Below are positions 17,054 to 26,263 of a stretch of 64,000 nt of DNA, one piece after another. The first letter of the stretch is position 1. Every line of letters starts with the position of its first letter. The notes under the pieces are model-generated. The model was not told the DNA's origin. It saw nothing but the letters and a program-made list of their open reading frames with translations, and did not search any database. Both the position numbers and the translations under genes were made by a program. Source of the DNA: Xanthobacteraceae bacterium (lineage in GTDB: Bacteria; Pseudomonadota; Alphaproteobacteria; Rhizobiales; Xanthobacteraceae); assembly GCA_029266425.1 (NCBI GenBank), contig JAQSWY010000009.1, positions 111,724 to 175,723 of the forward strand. The letters run 5' to 3'.

Positions 17054-18862
17054 ATGTCGTTCGTGCTTGAGACCGTCAGTGACGCAGACGCGTCGATCCG
17101 CGAACATGCGGGGCTGCGGCGGGCGGTGGTGCGGCGCCGTCTGGCCTTCACGATCGCCTGCATCGCGAGCTGGGCGGGGCTCGTCGCTCTGTTCGCCGCC
17201 GCGCTGGCGCCGGACGGCATCGATGCGCTCGATGCCGCGATCCTGATCATCTTCGCGCTCTATGTGCTGTGGCCGCTGATCGGATTCTGGAATGCGCTCG
17301 CCGGCTTCATCCTGATGCGCTTCGTGCGCGATCCGGTTGGCCTCGTCTGCCCACCGGCGCGCCTCGTTACCGGCGAGGAGCCGATCGTCGGGCGCGTCGC
17401 GCTCGCGCTCTGTATCCGCAACGAGGATCCCGCGCGCGTCTTCGGCAATGCCAAGGCCATACTGGCCGAGCTGTCGGCGACGCCCTTCGCCGGGCATTTC
17501 CGCCTGCACATACTGTCCGACACCGACCGCCCCGACATCGCCGCGCTGGAGGCGCGCGCGGCGGCCGAGCTCCAGGCCGCATCGCCGGGCCGCATCGCCG
17601 TCGCCTATCGGCGGCGCACCTCGAATGATGGCTTCAAGGCCGGCAATGTCCGCGACTTCTGCGAGCATCATGCCGGCGATGCCGATCTGATGCTGGTGCT
17701 CGACGCCGACAGCCGCATGTCCGCAATGCGGATCCTCAGGATGGTCCGGGTGATGGAGGCGAGCCCGCGGCTCGGCATATTGCAGAGCCTCGCCGTCGGC
17801 CTGCCCTCGATGAGCCCCCTGGCGCGGCTGTTCCAGTTCGGCATGCGGCTCGGCATGCGTTCCTACACCTTCGGCAGCGCCTGGTGGCATGCCGATTGCG
17901 GCCCCTACTGGGGGCACAATGCGCTGCTGCGCATCGAGCCGTTTCGTCGCCATTGCGATCTCCCGGTGCTGCCCGGCAGCCCGCCGCATGGCGGCGCGAT
18001 CCTCTCGCACGACCAGATCGAGGCGGTGCTGATGCGCAGCGCCGGCTATGAGGTGCGGGTGCTTCCTGAAGAGGGCGGCTCCTTCGAGGAGAACCCGCCC
18101 GACCTCATCGAGCACATGCGGCGCGACGCCCGCTGGTGTCGCGGCAACATGCAGTATCTCAGGCTGCTGCGGCTGCCGGGCCTGCTCCCGGCAAGCCGCA
18201 TCCAGCTCGTCCTGGCGATCCTGATGTTCCTCGCTTCGCCCGCCTTCATCGTGCTGCTCGCTTTGCTGCTGGTGCAGGCGCTTCGCCATGCGGGGCTCGA
18301 GGCCGCGGCCTGGCTCGATGCTTCGGCGAGCTGGCTGCTGCTGGTGCTCGCGCTCGTGGTGATGTTCGCGCCAAAGATCGCCTCGGCGCTCGACGTGCTG
18401 ACGCGGGCTCGGGAGCGCGCCCTTTTCGGCGGCAGCCGGCGATTTCTCGCCAGCCTCGCGGCGGAGACGCTGTTCGCCATCCTGGTCACGCCGCTTGCTG
18501 CGGTGAGCCATACGCTCACCATCGGCGGCATCGTGCTTGGGCGCCGGGCCAATTGGGGGGCGCAGATGCGCGACGCTCATGGTGTGCCGCTCTCCTCCGC
18601 CTTTGCGCGCTTCTGGCCGCACACGCTCGTCGGGCTCGCTGCGTTGGCGGGGCTCCTGATGCTCGGCCCGATGGCGGCGCTCTATGCCGCGCCGGCCTAT
18701 GCCGGGGCGCTGCTCGCCGTGCCGCTGGCCATGCTCACGGCGAGTCCGGTCTTCGGACGCTGGATGCGGCAGGTCGGCCTCTGTGCGATCCCTGAGGAGG
18801 TCGGCCCCCGGCCATCCGCAATCACGACGAATATGACCTTGGAAACATTACAGGAAGGGTGA
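17054..18862 (+). CDS. opgH: Glucans biosynthesis glucosyltransferase OpgH (MdoH)
   Basis: 602 aa inner-membrane family 2 glycosyltransferase that makes the beta-glucan backbone of periplasmic osmoregulated glucans. The start is the ATG at 17054; upstream in-frame codons run through repeat R1 and are excluded. Two hydrophobic segments (about residues 31-50 and 60-88) precede the cytoplasmic domain, which has CIRNEDP, DADSRMS (DxD, residues 217-223), SHDQIEAVLM and the RWCRGNMQYL (Q/RxxRW-type) motif. Several hydrophobic segments follow. The usual partner opgG is not adjacent; the next gene is a cytochrome b561. Confidence 0.92.
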   Translation: MSFVLETVSDADASIREHAGLRRAVVRRRLAFTIACIASWAGLVALFAAALAPDGIDALDAAILIIFALYVLWPLIGFWNALAGFILMRFVRDPVGLVCPPARLVTGEEPIVGRVALALCIRNEDPARVFGNAKAILAELSATPFAGHFRLHILSDTDRPDIAALEARAAAELQAASPGRIAVAYRRRTSNDGFKAGNVRDFCEHHAGDADLMLVLDADSRMSAMRILRMVRVMEASPRLGILQSLAVGLPSMSPLARLFQFGMRLGMRSYTFGSAWWHADCGPYWGHNALLRIEPFRRHCDLPVLPGSPPHGGAILSHDQIEAVLMRSAGYEVRVLPEEGGSFEENPPDLIEHMRRDARWCRGNMQYLRLLRLPGLLPASRIQLVLAILMFLASPAFIVLLALLLVQALRHAGLEAAAWLDASASWLLLVLALVVMFAPKIASALDVLTRARERALFGGSRRFLASLAAETLFAILVTPLAAVSHTLTIGGIVLGRRANWGAQMRDAHGVPLSSAFARFWPHTLVGLAALAGLLMLGPMAALYAAPAYAGALLAVPLAMLTASPVFGRWMRQVGLCAIPEEVGPRPSAITTNMTLETLQEG

Positions 18863-18929
18863 ATTCGCCGCGCAACGGTGTCATTCTCCGTGGCGCGGCC
18901 GAAGGCCGGCCTGTTTCCGGGAGTGCGCG

Positions 18930-19493
18930 ATGCAGGACGGAACCATCGCTGTGACCGAGGGCTACATTGCCGGTCGCTACCGCTGGCCGGCTCGGCTGAT
19001 GCACTGGCTGGTCGCCCTCCTCGTACTGGGCATGATCCCGGTCGGGATCACCATGGGCCGTCTCGACAGCGGCCCGTTGCAGGACTGGCTCTTCTTCCTG
19101 CACGAGGCGTGCGGCTTCGTGGTGCTGGTGCTGGTCCTGATACGGCTCGGCTATCGGGTGACGCACCCGCCGCCGCCTTTGCCGATGAGCGTGCCGCGCT
19201 GGCAGCAGTTTGCCGCCGGGAATGTGCACACGGCGCTGTATGTGCTGCTGATTTTCCAGCCCATTATCGGCTGGCTCGGCGCCAATGCATTCGGCGCGCA
19301 GGTGAGCATTTTCGGCCTGTTCAACCTGCCGATGCTGGTTGCCAAGAGCGAGCCGCTCGCCGAGCGCATCCTCACCGTGCACGATTATGTGGGCTACACG
19401 ATTGCCGGGCTGCTGGTGGTCCACATCGGCGCGGCGCTGATGCACGGGTTCGTCCGCAAGGACGGCGTGCTCCAGCGCATGTGGCCGCCATAG
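18930..19493 (+). CDS. Cytochrome b561 family protein
   Basis: 187 aa, four hydrophobic segments. Candidate haem-ligand histidines occur in RLMHWLVALL, FLHEACGF, NVHTALYVLL and VVHIGAALMHGF, matching the YodB/CybB type of b561. It moves electrons between the quinone pool and the periplasmic side. It lies 67 bp after opgH and 84 bp before an HlyD-type gene on the same strand; functional coupling to either is not evident. Confidence 0.9.
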   Translation: MQDGTIAVTEGYIAGRYRWPARLMHWLVALLVLGMIPVGITMGRLDSGPLQDWLFFLHEACGFVVLVLVLIRLGYRVTHPPPPLPMSVPRWQQFAAGNVHTALYVLLIFQPIIGWLGANAFGAQVSIFGLFNLPMLVAKSEPLAERILTVHDYVGYTIAGLLVVHIGAALMHGFVRKDGVLQRMWPP

Positions 19494-19577
19494 GCGCCTT
19501 GCATAGAAGGCTTGCATACCAGCGGCCTTTGCCGGGCATGATGGGCGCAAACTCGGCTACGCCCGGAAACCGATTCC

Positions 19578-20555
19578 ATGCTCGCCCTTCTGCTGCGCCA
19601 TCCCGTCCGGCTGATCCTTGGCGCCGCCGCGCTGCTGTTCGTGCTCTATGAGATCAGCGTCGGCTTTTTCGCCTATACCGGCGACGCCTATGTCACCAGC
19701 GACATCGTGATCGTCTCCTCGGAGATCGAAGGCCCGGTCTCGAAGCTGGCGGTCGAGGACAATGCGACGGTCAAGGCCGGTGAGCTTCTGTTCGAGATCG
19801 AGCCGACACCCTATCGCCTTGCCGTCGACGAGGCCGACGCCGCCCTCGTCCAGACCAAGGCCAATGTCGAACTTGCGGGCGACGAGGTGGCCTCGGCCAA
19901 GGCGGGTCTCGTATCCGCCCAGGCGGTCGAGGCCAATGCCAGCACGTCGATGGACCGCGTCCGCTCGCTGTCGAAGGACGGCTTCTCCTCGGAAGCCACT
20001 CTCGACGTCGCCACCCGCGACCTCGCCACCGCGTCGGCGAACGTGCTGGTGGCGCAGTCCGCGCTTCAGGTGGCGAGCCGGCGCGTCGCGGTCAGCACCG
20101 CCAGTGTCGCGGCGTCGGCGGCCACGCTTGCCAAGGCGAAATACGAATTCTCCAAGACCGCGGTGACGGCACCGGAAGCGGGACGCGTCGCCCCCTTCAC
20201 CACCCGCCAGGGCGACTACGTGCGCGCCGGCACGCAGGTCATGGCCATCGTCACCGATACCCGCCGCCGAATCGTCGCCAACATCGCCGAGCGCCATCTC
20301 TCGCACATGAAGCTCGGCCAGAAAGCCTGGGTGACGTTGGGCGCGCAGCCCTGGGTGATCCATGGCGGCAGGGTGAGCGGCATCTCCGCGGGCGTCGCCC
20401 GTTCGCCGGACAGTCCGCGCATCGTCCCCTATGTCGAGCCGACCACCGATTGGGTACGCCTGCCGCGGCGCTTCCCCGTCGAGATCACGCTCGACGAGTG
20501 GGAGGGCACCCCGCATTTCGTCGGTTCCGATGCCCGCGTGCTGATCTGGTTTTAG
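19578..20555 (+). CDS. HlyD-family membrane fusion protein (AaeA/EmrA-like)
   Basis: 325 aa. One N-terminal transmembrane helix (about residues 8-30) is followed by the biotinyl-lipoyl half-motif (SSEIEGPVSKLAVEDNATV), an Ala-rich coiled-coil hairpin (about 85-195), and the second lipoyl half with TAPEAGRVAPF. It anchors in the inner membrane and spans the periplasm for an exporter. The FUSC-type permease gene 117 bp downstream is the obvious partner; together they resemble AaeAB, an aromatic-acid exporter. Repeat R1 copy C separates the two. Confidence 0.88.
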   Translation: MLALLLRHPVRLILGAAALLFVLYEISVGFFAYTGDAYVTSDIVIVSSEIEGPVSKLAVEDNATVKAGELLFEIEPTPYRLAVDEADAALVQTKANVELAGDEVASAKAGLVSAQAVEANASTSMDRVRSLSKDGFSSEATLDVATRDLATASANVLVAQSALQVASRRVAVSTASVAASAATLAKAKYEFSKTAVTAPEAGRVAPFTTRQGDYVRAGTQVMAIVTDTRRRIVANIAERHLSHMKLGQKAWVTLGAQPWVIHGGRVSGISAGVARSPDSPRIVPYVEPTTDWVRLPRRFPVEITLDEWEGTPHFVGSDARVLIWF

Positions 20556-20570
20556 GGGGCGGGCCGTTTG

Positions 20571-20669
20571 CGTTCGGACGACTTCGTCCGAACGACAAGA
20601 AAGTGCCATTGTCGCTGAGTTGGAGCATGTTCTAATCGCAAAAGTCATTAACTTTGCGGAACATGCTCT
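20571..20669. repeat. R1 two-hairpin repeat, copy C
   Basis: Hairpin 1 has perfect 10-bp arms CGTTCGGACG / CGTCCGAACG around an ACTT loop (20571-20594). Hairpin 2 arms are GAGCATGTTC (20623-20632) and GAACATGCTC (20659-20668). It ends three bases before the ATG of the FUSC permease, so its 3' arm occupies the ribosome-binding region. Confidence 0.9.
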
Positions 20670-20672
20670 GCG

Positions 20673-21677
20673 ATGGACGACATTAGCCGCCAGGCCCTCG
20701 CCACCGCGGTCGCGGTCGTCGCCGCGGTCTATATCGCCATCGCGATGGGCCTCGAGCAGCCTTACTGGGCGGCCCTCAGCGCGGTCATCATCGCCAATGT
20801 CGACCGCGGCGCCATGTTCACCAAGGGCGTGCTGCGCATCGCCGGCACTGTCGTCGGCGTCACCGGCGGCTATGCGGTCGCGCTGTGGCTGGAGGGACAG
20901 CCCATTGCCCAGGCGCTGCTGCTGATGCTACTCGCCGGGCTCGGCACCTATGGCCGCCAGCGCAGCGACTATGGCTATGCCTGGTTCTATGGGGCGCTGA
21001 GCGCACTGCTGGTGCTGTTATGCAGCATGACGACGCCGGAGCAGATCTACGGCTTCGCGCACTTCCGCTGCTACGAGATCGTCATCGGTGTCGCCGTGGC
21101 GACGCTTGCCAATTGGGCGCTCGGCCCGCGGGCCGGCGAACTGCCGAGCGGGCTCACCGCCGCCCCCACCGGGGTCAGCGCCGAGAACGCCGCCTGGCAG
21201 GGCCTTGCGGCTGCTCTTGGCTCGCTGGCGATCCTGTTCGCCTGGGTGGCGTTCGATCTGCCGGCCCTGACCCAGGTGCTGATCTCCAGCCTCGTCGTTG
21301 TCGATGCCGACCCTGCTGCCACCCGCCATCGCGGCTTCCAGCGCATCCTCGGCTGCGTGATCGGCGGGGCCACCGGTCTCCTTGTCATCGGCATCGACGC
21401 CACCAACGTGGTGTGGTGGACGGCGAGCCTGTTCCTGCTGACCTTTCTGTTCGCGCGCGTGCATCTCGGCAAGAGCGCGAACACCTATGTCGGGACCCAG
21501 TCGGCGATCGCTTTGCTGGTCACCATGGTGGATTCCGGTCCGCCGGTCAGCGTCGCCGCCCCGCTCGAGCGCCTGGTCGGCATCATGATCGGCGTCGCGC
21601 TGATGACCGCGGTGGTGTGGCTGATGAATGTGAAGCCGCCGGAGGCGAAACCTGCTGCCGGTGCAGAGATTCCGTGA
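20673..21677 (+). CDS. FUSC-family permease (AaeB/YccS-like)
   Basis: 334 aa, with two clusters of hydrophobic segments (about residues 10-135 and 175-310). The N-terminal block MGLEQPYWAALSAVIIANVDRG is typical of fusaric-acid-resistance / aromatic-acid exporter proteins. It is shorter than full-length AaeB (about 650 aa), like the half-size FUSC proteins common in alphaproteobacteria. It probably exports an aromatic or weak acid with the upstream HlyD protein. No normal ribosome site is visible because repeat R1 copy C ends at the start codon. Confidence 0.87.
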   Translation: MDDISRQALATAVAVVAAVYIAIAMGLEQPYWAALSAVIIANVDRGAMFTKGVLRIAGTVVGVTGGYAVALWLEGQPIAQALLLMLLAGLGTYGRQRSDYGYAWFYGALSALLVLLCSMTTPEQIYGFAHFRCYEIVIGVAVATLANWALGPRAGELPSGLTAAPTGVSAENAAWQGLAAALGSLAILFAWVAFDLPALTQVLISSLVVVDADPAATRHRGFQRILGCVIGGATGLLVIGIDATNVVWWTASLFLLTFLFARVHLGKSANTYVGTQSAIALLVTMVDSGPPVSVAAPLERLVGIMIGVALMTAVVWLMNVKPPEAKPAAGAEIP

Positions 21678-21681
21678 GGTT

Positions 21682-21757
21682 GTCATCCCCGGGCTTGTCC
21701 CGGGGATCCACGTCTGCCGCCGAGCGGGATGGCCGGGACGAGCCCGGCCATCCCGCT
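21682..21757. repeat. R2 intergenic palindromic repeat, copy 2
   Basis: Short hairpins (CCCCGGG..CCCGGGG and GATGGCCGGG..CCCGGCCATC) fill the gap between the convergent FUSC and binding-protein genes. It may act as a two-way terminator, though there is no T-run. Confidence 0.7.
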
Positions 21758-21764
21758 CTCATTC

Positions 21765-22742
21765 TTAACGCAGCAGCCGCCGGCTGCGCAGATAGTCGGT
21801 GGCGACGGCGCGGGCGTCCTCCCCGTTGATCTGCACCCGGGCGTTCAATTCCTGGAGCCTTTCCTGCGTCAGCCCCTCGAAGGCCGTGGTCAGCACGCGG
21901 GGCAGTTCGGGGTAGGCCTCCAGCACCTCGGCGCGCACCACCGGTGCCGGCTGGTAGACCGGCTGAACCCCCTTGGTGTCGCGCAGCACCTTCAGCCCCG
22001 CCGCGGCGATGCCGCCATCGGTGCCATAGACCATGGCGGCATTGACGCCGTAGCGGCCCTCCGCGGCGGCACGGATCGTCACCGCGGTATCGCCGCCTGA
22101 CACGATCATGATCTGCGACGGCGCGAGCGTGAAGCCATAGGCTTTCTGGAAGGCAGGCAGTGCTGCCGGGGATGCGACGAACTCGGCGGATGCGGCGAGC
22201 TTCACCTTGCCGCCGCCCGACACCCAGCGGGCGAACTCGTCGAGAGTCGGCGCCTTGTTGGAACCGGCGACCTCCCGCCGGACCGCGATCGCCCAGCCAT
22301 TGTCCGCCGGCGCAGGGGTGAGCCAGACGAGCTTGTTGCGGGCGTCGAGCTCCTTGGCCTTGGCGAAGGCGGTGGCCGGCTTCTTCCAGGCCGGATCGGC
22401 GGCCATGTCGAAGAAGTAGCCGGCATTGCCGGTATATTCGGGATAGATGTCGATGCCGCCGGCGAGGATCGCCGAGCGCACCGCATTGGTCGGGCCGAAG
22501 GACAGCTTGTATTCGACCGGAATGCCGGCGCGCTCCATCAGAAGGCCGATGATGTTGCCGAGCAAGGCACCTTCGGTATCGCTTTTGGAGGCGAGAATGA
22601 CGGGCTTGCGGGATTGGGCAACGGCGGCCGGCGGCCCGATCGCGAGCAGCAACGCAGCCAAAAACAATGCCCCACCGCCACGGACAACCGTCCGCCGGCC
22701 ATGACGTCCTGTCATAGACCCGCACCCCGTACGCATTTTCAT
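21765..22742 (-). CDS. Glycine betaine/choline-type (OpuAC) substrate-binding protein
   Basis: Up to 325 aa; the ATG at 22715 is the more natural start, giving a basic MTGRHGRRTVVR head and a signal peptide ending AAVAQ. The mature part has SDTEGALLGNIIGLLMERAG, DIYPEYTGNAG and YGTDGGIAA, characteristic of OsmF/OpuC-type binding proteins for quaternary amines. No matching permease or ATPase gene lies beside it, so it is an orphan. Given the sarcosine/N-methyl amine genes elsewhere in the window, a methylated amine ligand is plausible but unproven. Confidence 0.85.
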   Translation of the reverse strand: MKMRTGCGSMTGRHGRRTVVRGGGALFLAALLLAIGPPAAVAQSRKPVILASKSDTEGALLGNIIGLLMERAGIPVEYKLSFGPTNAVRSAILAGGIDIYPEYTGNAGYFFDMAADPAWKKPATAFAKAKELDARNKLVWLTPAPADNGWAIAVRREVAGSNKAPTLDEFARWVSGGGKVKLAASAEFVASPAALPAFQKAYGFTLAPSQIMIVSGGDTAVTIRAAAEGRYGVNAAMVYGTDGGIAAAGLKVLRDTKGVQPVYQPAPVVRAEVLEAYPELPRVLTTAFEGLTQERLQELNARVQINGEDARAVATDYLRSRRLLR

Positions 22743-22879
22743 TCGTCGCGCCGGCTGTTTTTGTCCGGCTTACCCCGAGACTTATGGAACGCAGGGTAGC
22801 ACGAAACGCATCTTGCAGGTGCTCGCTTGATCAGACGCGCGCGAAAGGTCGCAGTTTCGGGTTGTTGGTAATCTTTGTT

Positions 22880-22987
22880 CCCTCTCCCGCTTGCGGGGAG
22901 GGATGGTGAGGAGGCCGTGGCGACCGCGCCCGGTCCTCCCCCTCCCGGCCGGCTCCGCCGCCACCCTCCCCCGCAGGCGGGAGAGGG
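22880..22987. repeat. Large GC palindrome of CCCTCTCCCGC type
   Basis: The outer arms CCCTCTCCCGC (22880-22890) and GCGGGAGAGGG (22977-22987) are perfect inverted repeats, each with its own small hairpin inside (for example CCGC-TT-GCGG). It is related to the shorter CCTCTCCCCG palindromes at 42305, 42393 and 53517. Confidence 0.7.
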
Positions 22988-23002
22988 GAAGGAAGGGACT
23001 CC

Positions 23003-23036
23003 CCAAAAAAGTGCGGAGCCTTGCGGCCCCGCACTT
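23003..23036 (-). terminator. Rho-independent terminator of the RND efflux operon
   Basis: Read on the minus strand, an 8-bp stem (AAGTGCGG with CCGCACTT) is followed by a run of T (TTTTTT). It starts 24 bp after the pump gene stop, exactly where transcription of the operon should end. Confidence 0.85.
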
Positions 23037-23059
23037 CGGTCTCGTTCGACTGACCCGGC

Positions 23060-26000
23060 CTATTCGGCCGGGCTGGCCTGGTGGCCAGCTGCTGATTCCG
23101 GCATCGGCAGCGCATCGCCGTGCTGGGTCAGCTTCCTGTTGCCGGCGAGCCGCCGCAGCAGCACGTAGAACACCGGGGTGAGGAACAGGCCGAACATGGT
23201 CACGCCGATCATGCCGGCGAACACCGCGATGCCCATCGCCTGCCGCATCTCGGCGCCGGCACCGATCGAATAGACGAGCGGCACCACGCCCATGATGAAG
23301 GCGAACGAGGTCATCAGGATCGGCCGCAGGCGCAGCCGGCTCGCCTCGATCGCCGCCTGCACCGGGGTGCGCCCGGCAAACTCCAGCTCGCGGGCGAACT
23401 CCACGATCAGGATGGCGTTCTTGGCCGACAATCCCACCAGCACCACCAGACCGATCTGGGTGAAGATGTTGTTGTCGCCGCCGGACAGCCACACCCCGGT
23501 CAGGGCGGCGAGCAGTCCCATGGGAACGATCAGGATGATCGCGATCGGCAGCGTCAGGCTCTCATACTGGGCAGCGAGCACCAGGAAGACGAGCAGGATC
23601 GCCAGGGGGAACACCAGCACCGCCGAATTGCCGGCCAGGATCTCCTGATAGGTCAGGTCGGTCCATTCATAGTCGAAGCCCGGCGGCAGCACCTCGGTGG
23701 CGATCCTCTTGGCCGCATCCTGCGCCTGCCCCGAGGAATAGCCCGGGGCCGGGGAGGCATTGAAGTCGGCCGTCAGGAAGCCGTTGTAGCGCTGGGCGCG
23801 CTCCGGCCCGGCGGTTGTCTCGACCCTCAGGAGCGCCGACAGCGGGATCATCTCGCCCGAGTTAGAGCGCACCTTCAGCTTGCCGATGTCCTCGGGATGG
23901 GCGCGATAGGCGGCGTCCGCCTGCACCCGCACCGAGTAGGTGCGGCCGAACTTGTTGAAGTCGTTCGCATAGAGCGAGCCGAGATAGATCTGCAGGGTCT
24001 CGAACACCGACTGGATCGGCACGCCGAGCTGGCGGGCCTTGACCCGGTCGATATTGGTAAAGAGCTGCGGGACATTGATCTGATAGGTGGTGAACTGCCC
24101 GGTCAGCTCGGGCGCCGCCATGGCTTTCGCCATGAAGGCGCTGGTCACCTCGCTCAGCGCCTCGTAGCCGCGCCCGGCCCGATCCTCGATCTGCAGCTTG
24201 AAGCCGCCGACCACGCCGAGGCCCTGCACCGGCGGCGGTGGGAACATGGCGATGAAGGCGTCCTTGATCACCCCGTACTTCTGGTTCAGCGACATGGCGA
24301 TGGCGCCGGCGCTGAGCGAGGGATCGCGGCGCTCCTCGAACGGCTTCAGCGTCGAGAAGACGATGCCGGAGTTCGAGGAGTTGGAGAAGCCGGCGATCGA
24401 CAGGCCGGGGAAGGCCACCGCGCTCTCGACGCCGGGCTCCTGCATCGTGATCTCGCTCATGCGGCGGATCACCTCTTCGGTGCGGTCCAGCGTGGCGCCG
24501 TCCGGCAGCTGCGCGAAGCCGACGAGGTACTGCTTGTCCTGCGCCGGCACGAAGCCGCCGGGCACCGCCTGGAACAGCCAGTAGGTGGCGCCCAGCATGA
24601 CGGCATAGACCAGCATCACCAGCGTCTTCTGGGTGAGCACGCCCCGCACGCCGCGCGAATAGCCGTTGGAGCCGCGCGCGAACACCCAGTTGAAGATGCG
24701 GAAGAACCAGCCGAACAGGAAATTTATGATCCGCTGCAGGCGGTCCGGCGGCGCATGATGGCCCCTCAGCAGCAAGGCGGAGAGGGCCGGCGACAGGGTG
24801 AGCGAATTGATCGCCGAAATCACCGTCGAGATGGCGATGGTCAAGGCGAACTGGCGGTAGAACTGGCCGGTGAGGCCAGTGATGAAGGCGAGCGGCACGA
24901 ACACCGCGACCAGCACCAGGGCGATGGCGATGATCGGCCCCGAGACTTCGGTCATCGCTCGGTAGGACGCCTCGCGGGGAGTCAGTCCGGCCTCGATGTT
25001 GCGCTCGACATTCTCGACCACGACGATGGCATCGTCGACCACGATGCCGATCGCCAGCACCAGGCCGAACAGCGTCAGCGCGTTGATGGAGAAGCCGAAG
25101 AGGTGCATCACCGCGAAGGTGCCGACGATCGATACCGGCACCGCGAGCAGCGGGATGATCGAGGCCCGCCAGGTCTGCAGGAACACCACGACCACGATGA
25201 CGACGAGCAGCACGGCTTCGAGCAGCGTGTGTATCACCGCCTCGATCGAGGCGCGCACGAACTGCGTGGTGTCGTAGACGATGGCGTAGTCGACGCCTTC
25301 CGGCATCGTCTTCTTGACCTCCTCCATCGTCGCACGGACGTTGTCGGCGATCTCGAGGGCATTGGAGCCCGGCGCCTGGAATACGCCGACGCCGACTGCC
25401 TGCTTGTTGTCGAGCAGCGAACGCAGCGCATAGTCGGCGGCGCCGAGCTCGATGCGCGCAACATCGCGCAGCCGCACCACCTGGCCGTCGGTGCCGGTCT
25501 TCACGACGATCTCGCCGAACTCCTCCTCGGTCTCCAGGCGCCCCTGGGCGTTGACGGAGAGCTGGAGATCGACGCCGGGAACCGACGGCGAGGCGCCGAT
25601 GATGCCGGCCGCGGCCTGGATGTTCTGCGCGCGGATTTCGTTCACCACGTCGCCGGCCGAGAGGCCGTGCTCGGCGATCTTCTGCGGGTCGAGCCACACC
25701 CGCATCGAGTAGTCGCCGGCGCCGAATATGTCGATCTGGCCGACGCCGGAGATGCGCGCGAGGCGATCCTTGACGTTCAGCACGCCGTAATTGCGCAGAT
25801 AGGTGATGTCGTAGCGATCGTTCGGCGAGATCAGGTGCACCACCATGATGAAGTTCGGCGAACTCTTCGCCGTGGTGATGCCGAGGCTGCGCACTTCCTC
25901 CGGAAGGCGCGGCTCCGCCTGCGCGACGCGGTTCTGCACCAGCTGCGTCGCCTTGTCCGGGTCGGTGCCGAGCTTGAATGTGACGGTGAGCGTCATCACG

Positions 26001-26263
26001 CCGTCGGTCGTCGCCTGGCTGGACATGTAGAGCATGTCCTCGACGCCGTTGATCTGCTCCTCGATCGGAGTGGCGACGGTGGCGGCGATGACCTTCGGGC
26101 TGGCGCCCGGATAGGTGGCGCGCACGATCACCTGCGGCGGCACCACCTCCGGATATTCGGAGATCGGCATGACGCGCAGCGCCAGCAGACCGGCAACAAA
26201 GATGAGGACCGACAGCACGCCCGCAAAAATCGGCCTGTCGATGAAGAATTTGGACAAGTTCAT
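23060..26263 (-). CDS. RND multidrug efflux permease, HAE1/AcrB type
   Basis: 1067 aa, normal length for AcrB/MexB-type proton antiporters. The N terminus (MNLSKFFIDRPIFA) and the TM4 proton-relay motif GIVVDDAIVVVENVER with paired Asp are typical, as is VGLSAKNAILIVEFARE with the relay Lys near residue 950. Two large periplasmic loops are present. The ATG at 26263 has a GGGGGAGG-type ribosome site. It follows the adaptor gene in the operon and is followed by a strong terminator. No outer-membrane channel gene lies in the window, so a TolC-like partner must be encoded elsewhere. Confidence 0.96.
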   Translation of the reverse strand: MNLSKFFIDRPIFAGVLSVLIFVAGLLALRVMPISEYPEVVPPQVIVRATYPGASPKVIAATVATPIEEQINGVEDMLYMSSQATTDGVMTLTVTFKLGTDPDKATQLVQNRVAQAEPRLPEEVRSLGITTAKSSPNFIMVVHLISPNDRYDITYLRNYGVLNVKDRLARISGVGQIDIFGAGDYSMRVWLDPQKIAEHGLSAGDVVNEIRAQNIQAAAGIIGASPSVPGVDLQLSVNAQGRLETEEEFGEIVVKTGTDGQVVRLRDVARIELGAADYALRSLLDNKQAVGVGVFQAPGSNALEIADNVRATMEEVKKTMPEGVDYAIVYDTTQFVRASIEAVIHTLLEAVLLVVIVVVVFLQTWRASIIPLLAVPVSIVGTFAVMHLFGFSINALTLFGLVLAIGIVVDDAIVVVENVERNIEAGLTPREASYRAMTEVSGPIIAIALVLVAVFVPLAFITGLTGQFYRQFALTIAISTVISAINSLTLSPALSALLLRGHHAPPDRLQRIINFLFGWFFRIFNWVFARGSNGYSRGVRGVLTQKTLVMLVYAVMLGATYWLFQAVPGGFVPAQDKQYLVGFAQLPDGATLDRTEEVIRRMSEITMQEPGVESAVAFPGLSIAGFSNSSNSGIVFSTLKPFEERRDPSLSAGAIAMSLNQKYGVIKDAFIAMFPPPPVQGLGVVGGFKLQIEDRAGRGYEALSEVTSAFMAKAMAAPELTGQFTTYQINVPQLFTNIDRVKARQLGVPIQSVFETLQIYLGSLYANDFNKFGRTYSVRVQADAAYRAHPEDIGKLKVRSNSGEMIPLSALLRVETTAGPERAQRYNGFLTADFNASPAPGYSSGQAQDAAKRIATEVLPPGFDYEWTDLTYQEILAGNSAVLVFPLAILLVFLVLAAQYESLTLPIAIILIVPMGLLAALTGVWLSGGDNNIFTQIGLVVLVGLSAKNAILIVEFARELEFAGRTPVQAAIEASRLRLRPILMTSFAFIMGVVPLVYSIGAGAEMRQAMGIAVFAGMIGVTMFGLFLTPVFYVLLRRLAGNRKLTQHGDALPMPESAAGHQASPAE

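Larger units (their letters stand above)
22743..23059. other. Gene-free 317-bp stretch between two minus-strand operons
   Basis: From left to right it holds the promoter region of the binding-protein gene, a large imperfect palindrome (22880-22987), and the terminator of the RND operon (23003-23036). I see no coding sequence or structured RNA. Confidence 0.7.

Noticed and set aside
22860..23000. Possible CRISPR-like repeat array of GGGAGAGGG units
   Set aside because: The units form one nested palindrome without regular spacers, and no cas genes lie in the window.
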